Shown piece by piece: positions 1 through 5,956 of a stretch of DNA of 5,956 bases. The DNA is from Actinomycetes bacterium (GTDB lineage: Bacteria; Actinomycetota; Acidimicrobiia; Acidimicrobiales; RAAP-2), in NCBI GenBank assembly GCA_021841725.1, contig JAKCEC010000088.1:1-5956 (forward strand), written 5' to 3'. A program made the position numbers and the translations under genes. Position 1 is the stretch's first letter. Every line of letters starts with the position of its first letter. Below the pieces are notes generated by a model, which did no database searches, was not told the origin of the DNA, and worked only from the letters and a program-made list of their open reading frames with translations.

Positions 1-927
1 CAGCGACGAGGCCGCGCCGAAGAGAGCAATGCCCAACCCCCAGGCGACGGCCGCGGCGACGAGGCCGCGCCCGTAGTGGTGCACGCGTCGCGTCCCCCCC
101 GAGAGCAACGTGACGAGCAGCGCTCCTCCCGGCAGTGCGCAGTAGAGCAGCGCGAGCGCGTAGCTCGAATGAAAACGCGCCGCCACGAAGGGCAGCATGG
201 CCACCGGGAACGCGAGGGTCATGGCGAGCAGGTCCACGACGTAGGTCCCGACGATGTCGGGGCGCGAGCGCAAGAAAGCGACCCCCGCCCGCAACGCCAC
301 GCGATCGCTCGCCGGCGGGGCGACCGGCACCCGCGTCGCCGCGAGTCCGGCCAGCCAGTACAGGGAGAGGGCGAAGGTCACGAGGTTGGCGCCGTAGACG
401 AACCCCGGACCCGCGCCGACGGCCACGAGCCCGCCGAGGGCCGGTCCGATGATGGACGCCGTGGTGTAGCGGATATTGGCCAAGGTCGAGGCGGCGCGCT
501 GCGCCTCGTGGGTGACGAAACTCTGATTGAGCGCCTCGATGCTCGGCCGTTGCAGACTCGACGCCGCGGCGGCCACCACGGCGTCGGCGTAGAGGACCCA
601 CGCCAGGGGGTGGGGCAACATCGCGTTCACCAACACCACCGCCGTGGCCGCCATCAACGCCGCCTCCATGACGATGATGAGGCGACGCCGATCCATCCGA
701 TCGGCCAGTACCCCGCCGTAGAGCCCGCAGACAATCACCGGCACCAACTCGAACAGGCCGAGGGCGCCGACGTCGAGGGTCGAGTGCGTCAACTGTTTGA
801 GTTGATAGGGGATGGTGACGTACGTCGCCTGCGAGCCCACGGCGGTGATGAACCCAGCCACGTAGAGACGCCGGTACTGGCGCGACGCGCGCAGGGGGGC
901 GAGGTCGACCCCCAAGTGTTCTCTCAC
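1..927 (-). CDS. MFS transporter, probable exporter (3' end outside window)
   Basis: This is an integral membrane protein of the major facilitator superfamily, most like the EntS/MFS_3-type drug or siderophore exporters; the substrate cannot be told. The frame is open from a GTG at 927 to the window edge, giving 309 residues of a protein that usually has about 400 to 420, so roughly the last quarter is missing. The best marker is the loop 2-3 signature (motif A), GLYGGVLADRMDRRRL at residues 68-83, after a first helix at about 21-44 beginning LYVAGFITAVGSQ. Further hydrophobic stretches lie near 52-74, 85-103, 108-127, 153-173, 176-196, 228-250, 256-275 and 287-307, about nine of an expected twelve. 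Its GTG overlaps the TGA of the acetyltransferase upstream (GTGA), so the two are probably co-transcribed and translationally coupled. No convincing Shine-Dalgarno precedes it. Family call is firm, function is not. Confidence 0.85.
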   Translation of the reverse strand, partial: MREHLGVDLAPLRASRQYRRLYVAGFITAVGSQATYVTIPYQLKQLTHSTLDVGALGLFELVPVIVCGLYGGVLADRMDRRRLIIVMEAALMAATAVVLVNAMLPHPLAWVLYADAVVAAAASSLQRPSIEALNQSFVTHEAQRAASTLANIRYTTASIIGPALGGLVAVGAGPGFVYGANLVTFALSLYWLAGLAATRVPVAPPASDRVALRAGVAFLRSRPDIVGTYVVDLLAMTLAFPVAMLPFVAARFHSSYALALLYCALPGGALLVTLLSGGTRRVHHYGRGLVAAAVAWGLGIALFGAASSL

Positions 928-1574
928 GACGCCGGTCCCCGCTGCCAACCCGACTCCGGGGTGTAGTGGCGCAGGACGCGCGCGGGGACCCCCCCGAGCA
1001 CCACGTGATCAGGGAACGTCCCGCGCACCACCGCCCCGGCGGCCACGGTCGTGTTGCGTCCGAGGTGCGTACCCGGCAAGATGACCACGTTCGTCCCGAG
1101 CCAACTGCCCGAACCGATGGAGACGGCCGATTCTTCGGGGGTCTGACGTCCCACGGGCACCTCGGGGTCAAGGTACGCGTGATTCTGATCGGTGATGTAC
1201 ACGTAGGGTCCCACCTGGATCTCGTCGCCCAGCGTGATGGACCAGTGTCCGACGATGTGCGAGCCTCGCCCGATCACGCACGCCTGGCCGATGCGCACCA
1301 CCGGCGCGTGCAGCATCACCTGTTCGCCGTGGATACCGGCGCTGACGCAGACGTTCGGCCCGATCAGGGTGCCGTCACCGATGGAGAGGTACCGCTCGTT
1401 GTAGATGACCCCCTGGGGCGCCATCAAGCCCGCCCCGCGACCGAAGTAGTAGAACGACCGCGCGTAGCGGTCGTCGGGCCCCACGGTCGCGACGTCGTTG
1501 GCGTAACGGCGCAGCGCGCGAACGCGCGCACCCAACCACCGACGGTAGCGAAGACGCGCGTTCATCGATTGCAC
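924..1574 (-). CDS. Hexapeptide-repeat (left-handed beta-helix) O-acetyltransferase
   Basis: The product is a 216-aa acyltransferase of the LbetaH family (WbbJ/MaaT/Vat-like), expected to move an acetyl group from acetyl-CoA to a sugar or other hydroxyl acceptor in the cytoplasm. Isoleucine/leucine-glycine hexapeptide turns run through the protein: IGDGTLIGPN at 65-74, IGQACVIGRG at 95-104, LGDEIQVGPY at 115-124 and a C-terminal block at about 153-184 (IGSGSWLGTNVVILPGTHLG). DQNHAY at 129-134 carries the likely catalytic histidine, His132, and GGVPARVLR at 194-202 is the typical end of the fold. The N-terminal 40 residues are basic and are not part of the coil. The start may be the GTG at 1574 or the ATG at 1565; an in-frame TGA just upstream rules out anything longer, and neither has a good ribosome binding site. 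It overlaps the MFS gene by 4 nt. The acceptor is unknown; a role in polysaccharide or glycolipid decoration is a guess. Confidence 0.85.
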   Translation of the reverse strand: MQSMNARLRYRRWLGARVRALRRYANDVATVGPDDRYARSFYYFGRGAGLMAPQGVIYNERYLSIGDGTLIGPNVCVSAGIHGEQVMLHAPVVRIGQACVIGRGSHIVGHWSITLGDEIQVGPYVYITDQNHAYLDPEVPVGRQTPEESAVSIGSGSWLGTNVVILPGTHLGRNTTVAAGAVVRGTFPDHVVLGGVPARVLRHYTPESGWQRGPAS

Positions 1575-1600
1575 GCTAGTGGCCCGCCCACCTCACCGAG

Positions 1601-1642
1601 GGCCCGGCGCGCGCCGACGCGCGGGTCAGCGCGACGCGGGCC
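1601..1642 (-). terminator. GC-rich hairpin region after recA, possible weak terminator
   Basis: The spacer between the recA stop and the acetyltransferase contains an inner perfect stem of six base pairs, CGCGCG at 1608-1613 and 1618-1623, around a four-base loop that reads TCGG on the minus strand. An outer pair, GGCCCG/CGGGCC at 1601-1606 and 1637-1642, could close the structure. There is no run of T residues after it on the minus strand, so it is not a standard intrinsic terminator, and such stems arise easily by chance at this GC content. It may still slow or partly stop transcription leaving recA. Confidence 0.25.
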
Positions 1643-1644
1643 GG

Positions 1645-2693
1645 TCAGTCCAGGGTGAGGGGCGCGTCGACGTCGATCTCCGCACCGACCACGTCGGGCA
1701 ACAGTGCGTTCGCCATGTGCTCGCGCACGCGGCCGTCGATCTCGGCCATGGTCTGAGGGTTCTCGCGCAAGAACGTCTTCACGTTCTCTCGCCCCTGGCC
1801 CATCTGCTCGCCCTCGTACGTGAACCACGCGCCGGCCTTCTCACGAAGCCCAATTCGACCGCGACGTCGAGCACCGACCCCTCGCGGCTGATGCCCTGGC
1901 CGTACATGATGTCGAATTCGGCCTGCTTGAAGGGGGCCGCGCACTTGTTCTTCACCACCTTGACGCGCGTCCGGTTGCCCACCACCTCCGTACCGTCCTT
2001 AATCGACTCGATGCGGCGAATGTCGAGTCGGACACTCGAGTAGAACTTCAGCGCCCGTCCGCCCGGCGTTACTTCGGGCGAGCCGTAGATGACACCAATC
2101 TTCTCGCGCAACTGGTTGATGAAAACGGCCACCGTGTTGGACTTCGACAGTCCGCCGGTGAGCTTGCGCAACGCCTGACTCATCAGTCGCGCCTGGAGAC
2201 CGACGTGTGAATCACCCATGTCGCCCTCAATCTCCGCGCGCGGCGTCAGGGCCGCGACCGAGTCGATCACGATGACGTCGAGGGCGCCCGAACGAATCAG
2301 CATGTCGCAGATCTCGAGCGCTTGCTCGCCGGTGTCGGGCTGGGAGATCAAGAGATCGTCCACGTTGACGCCGATGGCGCGCGCGTACACCGGATCCATG
2401 GCGTGCTCGGCGTCGATGTAGGCGCACACGCCACCGTTGCGTTGGGCTTCGGCGACGACGTGCATGGCCAGCGTCGACTTGCCCGACGACTCCGGTCCGT
2501 ACAGCTCAACGATGCGACCACGCGGCAGGCCCCCGATCCCCAGAGCCATGTCCAGTGCGAGGGCGCCCGTCGGAATGGACTCGATGCTCATGTGCAGGTT
2601 CTCACCCATGCGCATGATCGAGCCCTTGCCGAACTGCTTCTCAATCTGGCCGAGGGCCGATTCGAGGGCCTTAGCGCGATCGTCGCTTGCCAT
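1645..2693 (-). CDS. recA: RecA recombinase, reading frame broken by an apparent 1-nt deletion
   Basis: RecA forms ATP-dependent filaments on single-stranded DNA, drives strand exchange and stimulates LexA self-cleavage. The ATG at 2693 is chosen because AAGGAGA lies 5 nt before it; an in-frame GTG at 2726 has no such support. Residue numbering matches E. coli RecA exactly: Walker [10 protein letters not shown] at 66-74, Glu96 in DAEHAMD, Walker B ending at Asp144, loop L1 around [10 protein letters not shown] at 154-163, Gln194 and loop L2 at about 195-209, and Lys248/Lys250. After GFV (residues 282-284) the frame is lost: as written, 20 unrelated residues follow to a TGA at 1779, giving 304 aa. 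The true C-terminal domain ([20 protein letters not shown] and on to APLTLD) continues in the next frame to 1645. Restoring one base gives 349 aa, the normal length, ending in an acidic tail. It could be a sequencing error or a real mutation. Confidence 0.95.
1840..1847 (-). other. recA: Frameshift site in recA (one base missing)
   Basis: On the minus strand the bases read TTCGTGAG. The family sequence needs Phe-Val-Glu-Lys, that is TTC GTn GAG AAG, so one base is missing between the Phe codon (1847-1845) and the Glu codon (1842-1840). Loss of a G from GTGGAG would explain it most simply. There is no slippery heptamer or strong nearby stem that would suggest programmed frameshifting. Confidence 0.85.
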
Positions 2694-2698
2694 TGATG

Positions 2699-2705
2699 TC
2701 TCCTT
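2699..2705 (-). promoter_or_regulatory. Strong ribosome binding site of recA
   Basis: AAGGAGA sits 5 nt before the ATG at 2693. It is a near-perfect Shine-Dalgarno sequence and decides the recA start in favour of [10 protein letters not shown] over the longer frame from the GTG at 2726. recA is the only gene of the window whose chosen start is clearly ATG, which fits a highly expressed gene. Confidence 0.85.
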
Positions 2706-2769
2706 GTTCTTCGTCACACGGGGCACGTTAACGGCCCGTAGTCACATCGGTCGCTCTCCGCTACGAAGT

Positions 2770-2798
2770 ACCGTACTACGAACAGGTGTTCGTAACAA
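2770..2798 (-). promoter_or_regulatory. recA promoter (-35 TTGTTA, -10 TACGGT)
   Basis: On the minus strand TTGTTA (2798-2793) and TACGGT (2775-2770) are separated by exactly 17 nt, a good match to a sigma-70-type promoter with the TAnnnT core in the -10. Transcription would start near 2763 and leave a leader of about 70 nt before the recA ATG. The SOS box fills the space between the two elements, so a bound repressor would block RNA polymerase directly. The promoter is read by eye and the start point is inferred. Confidence 0.6.
2777..2794 (-). promoter_or_regulatory. LexA operator (SOS box) of recA
   Basis: The minus strand reads TACGAACACCTGTTCGTA, a perfect inverted repeat with 7-nt arms (TACGAAC/GTTCGTA) and a 4-nt centre. 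It contains the CGAAC-N4-GTTCG core known for LexA of Gram-positive bacteria and Actinomycetota. It lies about 84 nt before the recA start, in the cinA-recA spacer and within the predicted promoter. recA should therefore be repressed by LexA and induced by DNA damage, with its own promoter apart from the rimO-pgsA-cinA unit. Confidence 0.9.
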
Positions 2799-2802
2799 GG
2801 AT

Positions 2803-2814
2803 TTCGTCGACGAA
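2803..2814. repeat. 12-bp perfect palindrome just after cinA
   Basis: TTCGTCGACGAA is its own reverse complement and begins 3 nt after the cinA stop codon. It lies 8 nt from the SOS box on the upstream side. It has no loop and no T run, so it is a poor terminator; it could be a second protein-binding site or a chance palindrome. Confidence 0.4.
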
Positions 2815-2816
2815 CC

Positions 2817-4076
2817 TCAGTCGAGACGATCGAGGCCGCGACGCAGGGCGTCGAGGGCCCCGATGGCGCTGAAAGCTCGTACGCGGGCCCGATCCCCGGG
2901 AACCCGCAATGCGACGTGCGACACCTCGTCACCGAGGGCCAAACCCACGAAGACCGTACCGGGACCCTGTCCGTCCTGCTCGTCGGGGCCCGCGACACCC
3001 GTCACCGAAAGGGCGACGTCCGATCCCAGGAGGAGACGGGCACCGAGCGCCATCTCCTGCGCCGCGCGAGCGCTCACGACGGGACCGGGCGTCACCCCCA
3101 AGAGGTCGAACTTCACGGCGGACGCGTAACTCACCACGCCGCCGCGGAACCACTGCGACGCCCCGGGGACGTTGACCAGGCGACTGGCGATGAGTCCGCC
3201 CGTCAGAGATTCCGCGAGCGCGAGACTGAGCCCGCGCGCGAGGAGACGTTGCGCCACCGCGAACTCCATCGTCTCGTCGTCCAACCCGAAGATGATGTCA
3301 CCGAAGGCCGCCTCGATGAGTGCGCGGACCAGCTGTTCCTCCTCGTCGAGCAGCGCCATCGCGTGCTCACGGTCATTGCCCCGCGCCGTGAGGCGAACCT
3401 TGATGCCCTCGATACCCGAGGCCAGAAAGGCGATGGTCACGCGCTCGGAGTCGATGAGGGCGTCGAAGCGCTCGGCCACCGCTTCGGCGAGACCCGACTC
3501 GCTCGCACCCCACGTACGCAGCACGCGCGACACGATGACCGAGGTGTGACCCTGGGCGCGCTGACGTTCGAGGAGGTCGGGCAAGATGGCGCGCTCGAAC
3601 ATGTCGCTCATCTCGTAGGGCACGCCGGGCACTGCGTACATCACCCGATCGCCGACCGGACAGATCAGCCCCGGGGCGGTGCCCCGCGACTGCTCGATGA
3701 TGCGGGCACCGACGGGGACGTCGGCCTGGAGCAGATTGTTCTGGGCCATGACGCGCCCGCGCGCGTCGAAGAACGACCGGATCTTCGCCACGACGTCGTC
3801 GTGGCGCACCAGGGCGACCCCCATGACCTCGGCCAGGGCGGCGCGGGTGATGTCGTCCTGGGTGGGACCGAGACCGCCGCAGACGATGACCGCGTCGCTG
3901 CGGCTGAGGGCGACGCGAAACGCCGCCACGATGCGCTCGTGGTTGTCCCCCACGTGTTGGTGGTACTGCGACGTGAGGCCGTGGGCCGCCAGGCGCTCGC
4001 CGAGCCACTGGGAATTCGTATCAGGAATCTGGCCGAGCAGCAGTTCGGTACCGACCGCGACGATCTCAACGCGCAC
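2817..4076 (-). CDS. cinA: CinA family protein: MoCF-like domain plus nicotinamide-nucleotide amidase domain
   Basis: The 419-aa protein has the usual two-domain CinA build. The N-terminal MoCF/COG1058 domain (about 1-170) starts with MRVEIVAVGTELLLGQIPDT and carries GGLGPTQDDIT at 67-77 and VPGVPYEM at 149-156; in characterised relatives it has ADP-ribose pyrophosphatase activity. The C-terminal domain (about 265-419) resembles PncC, which deamidates nicotinamide mononucleotide for NAD recycling; AES.TGG at 288-294, GGVVSYA at 312-318 and TGVAGP at 359-364 are visible. The usual Cys of AESCTGG is Leu291 here, while the neighbouring Ser290 is kept. It starts at a GTG at 4076 that overlaps the end of pgsA by 11 nt, so it is probably translated from the same message. 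The historic name refers to competence and damage induction, but the SOS box here lies downstream of this gene and would not control it. Confidence 0.95.
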   Translation of the reverse strand: MRVEIVAVGTELLLGQIPDTNSQWLGERLAAHGLTSQYHQHVGDNHERIVAAFRVALSRSDAVIVCGGLGPTQDDITRAALAEVMGVALVRHDDVVAKIRSFFDARGRVMAQNNLLQADVPVGARIIEQSRGTAPGLICPVGDRVMYAVPGVPYEMSDMFERAILPDLLERQRAQGHTSVIVSRVLRTWGASESGLAEAVAERFDALIDSERVTIAFLASGIEGIKVRLTARGNDREHAMALLDEEEQLVRALIEAAFGDIIFGLDDETMEFAVAQRLLARGLSLALAESLTGGLIASRLVNVPGASQWFRGGVVSYASAVKFDLLGVTPGPVVSARAAQEMALGARLLLGSDVALSVTGVAGPDEQDGQGPGTVFVGLALGDEVSHVALRVPGDRARVRAFSAIGALDALRRGLDRLD

Positions 4077-4641
4077 GGGCGAACATCTCTTTGCCGTCGA
4101 CGTAGTAGCGCCAGCCCGTATAGACCGTCATGACGACCGCCACCCAGATGGTGACGTCAGCGATCCAGAGGTGGCGCGCCGTCAGGGGGATGACGCAGAA
4201 GGCGATCGCCCAATCCTGCACGAAGGTCTTCCACTTGGCGATCTTCACCGCCGGGATCGAAAAGCCCAGTTTGGCCGCGCGAGAGCGGTGCACGCTCATC
4301 CACACCTCGCGCAACGTGATGATGATCGAGGGGATGACGAAACTCGAGACCCCGTGAGGGCGCGAGAAGATAATCGCGTAGAGCCCGCCCAGCACCACGA
4401 CCTTGTCGGCGAGGGGGTCGAGGAACGCACCCGAGGTCGTGGTGCCGTGGCGACGGGCCACGATGCCGTCGAAGTAGTCCGAGGCGGCGGCCAGGGCCCC
4501 CACGCTCGTCGTCCACCACGAGATGCGGTGGGCGACGATCATGTAGATGAAGACGGGTGCGACGGCCAGACGGAAGATCGTCATGAGGTTGGCCGGGGTC
4601 AACAGCGCCGACTCGCCGTAGATACGCTCGCGCGTCGTCAC
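4066..4641 (-). CDS. pgsA: CDP-diacylglycerol--glycerol-3-phosphate 3-phosphatidyltransferase
   Basis: This membrane enzyme of the CDP-alcohol phosphatidyltransferase family most likely joins CDP-diacylglycerol to glycerol-3-phosphate, the committed step to phosphatidylglycerol and cardiolipin. The family signature is present as Asp55, Asp58-Gly59, Ala62-Arg63, Gly71, Asp75 and Asp79 (SDYFDGIVARR at 54-64, GAFLDPLADK at 71-80); the aspartates bind metal. The Ala-Arg to Gly spacing is 7 residues, one fewer than the 8 or 9 of the textbook pattern. Hydrophobic segments lie near 19-38, 44-60, 81-93, 98-115, 143-154 and 158-178. The 191-aa length is normal. The GTG start at 4641 shares GTGA with the rimO stop and has GGAGGGGG 7 nt upstream (4649-4656). 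Another CDP-alcohol acceptor, such as inositol phosphate, cannot be strictly excluded, but the rimO-cinA-recA context favours PgsA. Confidence 0.92.
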   Translation of the reverse strand: MTTRERIYGESALLTPANLMTIFRLAVAPVFIYMIVAHRISWWTTSVGALAAASDYFDGIVARRHGTTTSGAFLDPLADKVVVLGGLYAIIFSRPHGVSSFVIPSIIITLREVWMSVHRSRAAKLGFSIPAVKIAKWKTFVQDWAIAFCVIPLTARHLWIADVTIWVAVVMTVYTGWRYYVDGKEMFARAR

Positions 4642-5942
4642 CGAACCACCCCCTCCACGTCCGTTCCGTGGCTCGCCACGATTTCCACCTCCGCGAACGA
4701 CCCGACGCGCAACGTCGGGTCGACCACGACCACGCCATCAATTTCTGGGCACTCTCGTACACTACGACCGACGCCGGGCGCGTCGATCAGCACCCGCTGG
4801 CGCGTCCCGATCAGGGCGTCGCGTCGCGACGCCGTGATCTGGTCCTGCAATGCGGAGACCTCGCGCAAGCGTTCGAGGGCGAGTTCGTGCGGCACGTGCG
4901 CTCCCAGGTCGTGCGCGTAGGTGCCGTCTTCGTCGGAGAAGGTGAAGAAGCCGGCCCAATCGAGCTGGGCCTCTTCGAGAAAGGCCAGGAGGTTCGCCTG
5001 ATCCTCCTCGGTCTCGCCGGGGTAGCCCAGAATGAAGGACGAACGAAACGTCGCGTCGGGCTCGGCCGCGCGAATCGCGGCGATCCGTTCGAGGAACCGA
5101 TCACCGTCGCCCCAACGGCGCATCGCCCGCAACATTCGCCGCGACGAGTGTTGCAGCGAGAGGTCGAAGTAGGGCACCCCGGTCGCGAGGATCGTCTCAA
5201 TCAGACCGGTGGTGAGTCCCGACGGATAGAGGTACAGCAGGCGAACGCGCTCCACCTCCCGGGCCAGGGTGCGGGTCAATTCGATCAGGGGCTGGCTACC
5301 CCCCTCGTCGAGCACTTCCACGGCCTCGCCCAACGAGGCCCGGCGCCGGTCGTGCCCCCAGGACGCGAGGTCCTGCGCAATCAAGACGATCTCGCGGACC
5401 CCGCCCGCTACCAGCGCACGCGCCTCGGCGAGGATCTCCTGGGTCGAACGCGAGCGTTGGTCGCCGCGGAAGGTGGGGATCGCGCAGAACCCGCATCGCC
5501 GATCACAGCCCTCGGCGATCTTCACGTACGCCCAGGGCGCGCGGGTGGCGGGGCGCGGCAGGTTGAGGAGGTCGAAGGCCGGGGTCGCTCGGGTACGCAA
5601 CGTCACCGCCGTCGCCGGTATCTCGCGGGTCAAGCTCTCGTTGAACCCCGCGACCAAATCGACCTCGGGCAGGGCGGCGGCGAGTTCCTCGCCGTAGCGC
5701 TCGGCCATGCAACCGGTCACGACGAGCCGAGCCCCGGCGAGCTTCACGTCGGCGAGTTCGAGCACCGTTTCGATGGACTCCTCCCTCGCTGCTTCGATGA
5801 AGGCGCACGTGTTGGCGACCACCAGGTCCGCGTCGGCCGCCGACGGCGCCAAGTCGTAGCCCTGCGAGACCAACAGACCCGCCAACTTCTCGGAGTCGAC
5901 GTGATTCTTCGGGCAGCCCAGCGTTTCAATCCAGTAGCGCAC
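4638..5942 (-). CDS. rimO: Ribosomal protein S12 methylthiotransferase RimO
   Basis: RimO is a radical-SAM enzyme with two iron-sulfur clusters that adds a methylthio group to a conserved aspartate of ribosomal protein S12. The 434-aa product shows all three parts of the family. The N-terminal UPF0004 domain has its cluster cysteines at Cys10 (ETLGCPKNHVDSE), Cys46 (VANTCAFIEAA) and Cys78 (VTGCMAERYG). The radical-SAM core has CDRRCGFC, with Cys146, Cys150 and Cys153 in the CxxxCxxC pattern, followed by PTFRGDQRSR. Further on come LQHSSRRMLRAMRR at 263-276 and FILGYPGETEEDQ at 303-315, and a C-terminal TRAM-like region at about 375-430. The CPKNHVDSE form and the FFTFSDEDGTYA segment favour RimO over its tRNA-modifying relative MiaB. 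The GTG start at 5942 is preceded by GAGGAGA at 5948-5954 with 5-nt spacing. It is the first gene of the visible unit; what lies upstream is outside the window. Confidence 0.95.
   Translation of the reverse strand: MRYWIETLGCPKNHVDSEKLAGLLVSQGYDLAPSAADADLVVANTCAFIEAAREESIETVLELADVKLAGARLVVTGCMAERYGEELAAALPEVDLVAGFNESLTREIPATAVTLRTRATPAFDLLNLPRPATRAPWAYVKIAEGCDRRCGFCAIPTFRGDQRSRSTQEILAEARALVAGGVREIVLIAQDLASWGHDRRRASLGEAVEVLDEGGSQPLIELTRTLAREVERVRLLYLYPSGLTTGLIETILATGVPYFDLSLQHSSRRMLRAMRRWGDGDRFLERIAAIRAAEPDATFRSSFILGYPGETEEDQANLLAFLEEAQLDWAGFFTFSDEDGTYAHDLGAHVPHELALERLREVSALQDQITASRRDALIGTRQRVLIDAPGVGRSVRECPEIDGVVVVDPTLRVGSFAEVEIVASHGTDVEGVVR
4649..4656 (-). promoter_or_regulatory. Ribosome binding site of pgsA, inside the end of rimO
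   Basis: GGAGGGGG lies within the last codons of rimO, 7 nt before the GTG at 4641. It supports the GTG that overlaps the rimO stop and so coupled translation of the two genes. Confidence 0.6.
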
Positions 5943-5947
5943 GGGCC

Positions 5948-5954
5948 TCTCCTC
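5948..5954 (-). promoter_or_regulatory. Ribosome binding site of rimO
   Basis: GAGGAGA stands 5 nt before the GTG at 5942 and supports this start, which also places the first conserved motif (ETLGCPKN) at residue 6 as expected in the family. Confidence 0.75.
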
Positions 5955-5956
5955 GT

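Noticed and set aside
3..71. 16-bp direct repeat GCGACGAGGCCGCGCC at 3-18 and 56-71
   Set aside because: The copies are 53 nt apart, are read in different frames within the MFS gene, and are of simple GC-rich composition; most likely chance.
76..966. Long open frame of 296 aa on the plus strand
   Set aside because: It is antisense to the MFS gene, its product is dominated by Arg, Gly, His and Asp with no recognisable motif, and such frames are common opposite real genes in GC-rich DNA.
1779..1850. Programmed ribosomal frameshift or intein in recA
   Set aside because: There is no slippery heptamer, no clear stimulatory structure, and no inserted sequence; a single base loss explains the pattern.
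1645..1944. Separate small gene encoding the RecA C-terminal part
   Set aside because: The first residues of this frame are unrelated shadow sequence and the family-like part begins exactly where the recA frame is lost, so it is the frameshifted end of recA.
2693..2726. Longer recA form starting at the GTG at 2726
   Set aside because: The extra residues [11 protein letters not shown] are not family-like, the ribosome binding site of the ATG at 2693 lies inside them, and numbering from 2693 matches E. coli RecA exactly.
2916..4133. Plus-strand open frame of 405 aa
   Set aside because: It lies entirely opposite cinA and the end of pgsA, which have clear family motifs; the composition is that of an antisense shadow.
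3679..4920. Plus-strand open frame of 413 aa
   Set aside because: It spans parts of cinA, all of pgsA and part of rimO in antisense and resembles no protein family I know.

Overview
The window holds a GC-rich stretch of bacterial chromosome in which every gene I can support lies on the minus strand. Read in the direction of transcription (right to left) the order is rimO, pgsA, cinA, recA, a hexapeptide-repeat acetyltransferase and an MFS transporter cut off by the left edge. The order rimO-pgsA-cinA-recA is a well-known block in Actinomycetota and some other Gram-positive lineages. With the high GC content, the frequent GTG starts and the RecA sequence type, it suggests an actinobacterium, possibly Acidimicrobiia. 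That placement is an inference from sequence character, not from a search.

Right part (5942 to 2817): rimO, pgsA and cinA form a tightly packed transcription unit. The rimO stop and pgsA start share a 4-nt GTGA, and pgsA and cinA overlap by 11 nt. The products are a tRNA-independent housekeeping set: S12 methylthiolation, anionic phospholipid synthesis and nucleotide/NAD metabolite salvage.

Middle (2816 to 1645): a 123-nt spacer separates cinA from recA. It holds a perfect LexA-type SOS box (7-nt arms, 4-nt gap) in the middle of a recognisable -35/-10 promoter. recA then starts at an ATG with a strong ribosome binding site. The recA reading frame is broken near codon 284 by an apparent one-base deletion. 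The conserved C-terminal part continues in the next frame down to 1645, so the full protein would be 349 aa. The most economical explanation is an assembly or sequencing error, but a true lesion cannot be excluded.

Left part (1574 to 1): after a GC-rich spacer with hairpin potential comes an acetyltransferase whose stop overlaps the GTG start of an MFS exporter in another GTGA. This pair occupies the place where recX is often found next to recA.

I see no mobile element, CRISPR array, RNA gene or unknown multi-gene system here. The notable points are the recA frameshift, the SOS operator/promoter and a few unusual residues or spacings in otherwise standard proteins. No gene-free stretch exceeds 300 bases.
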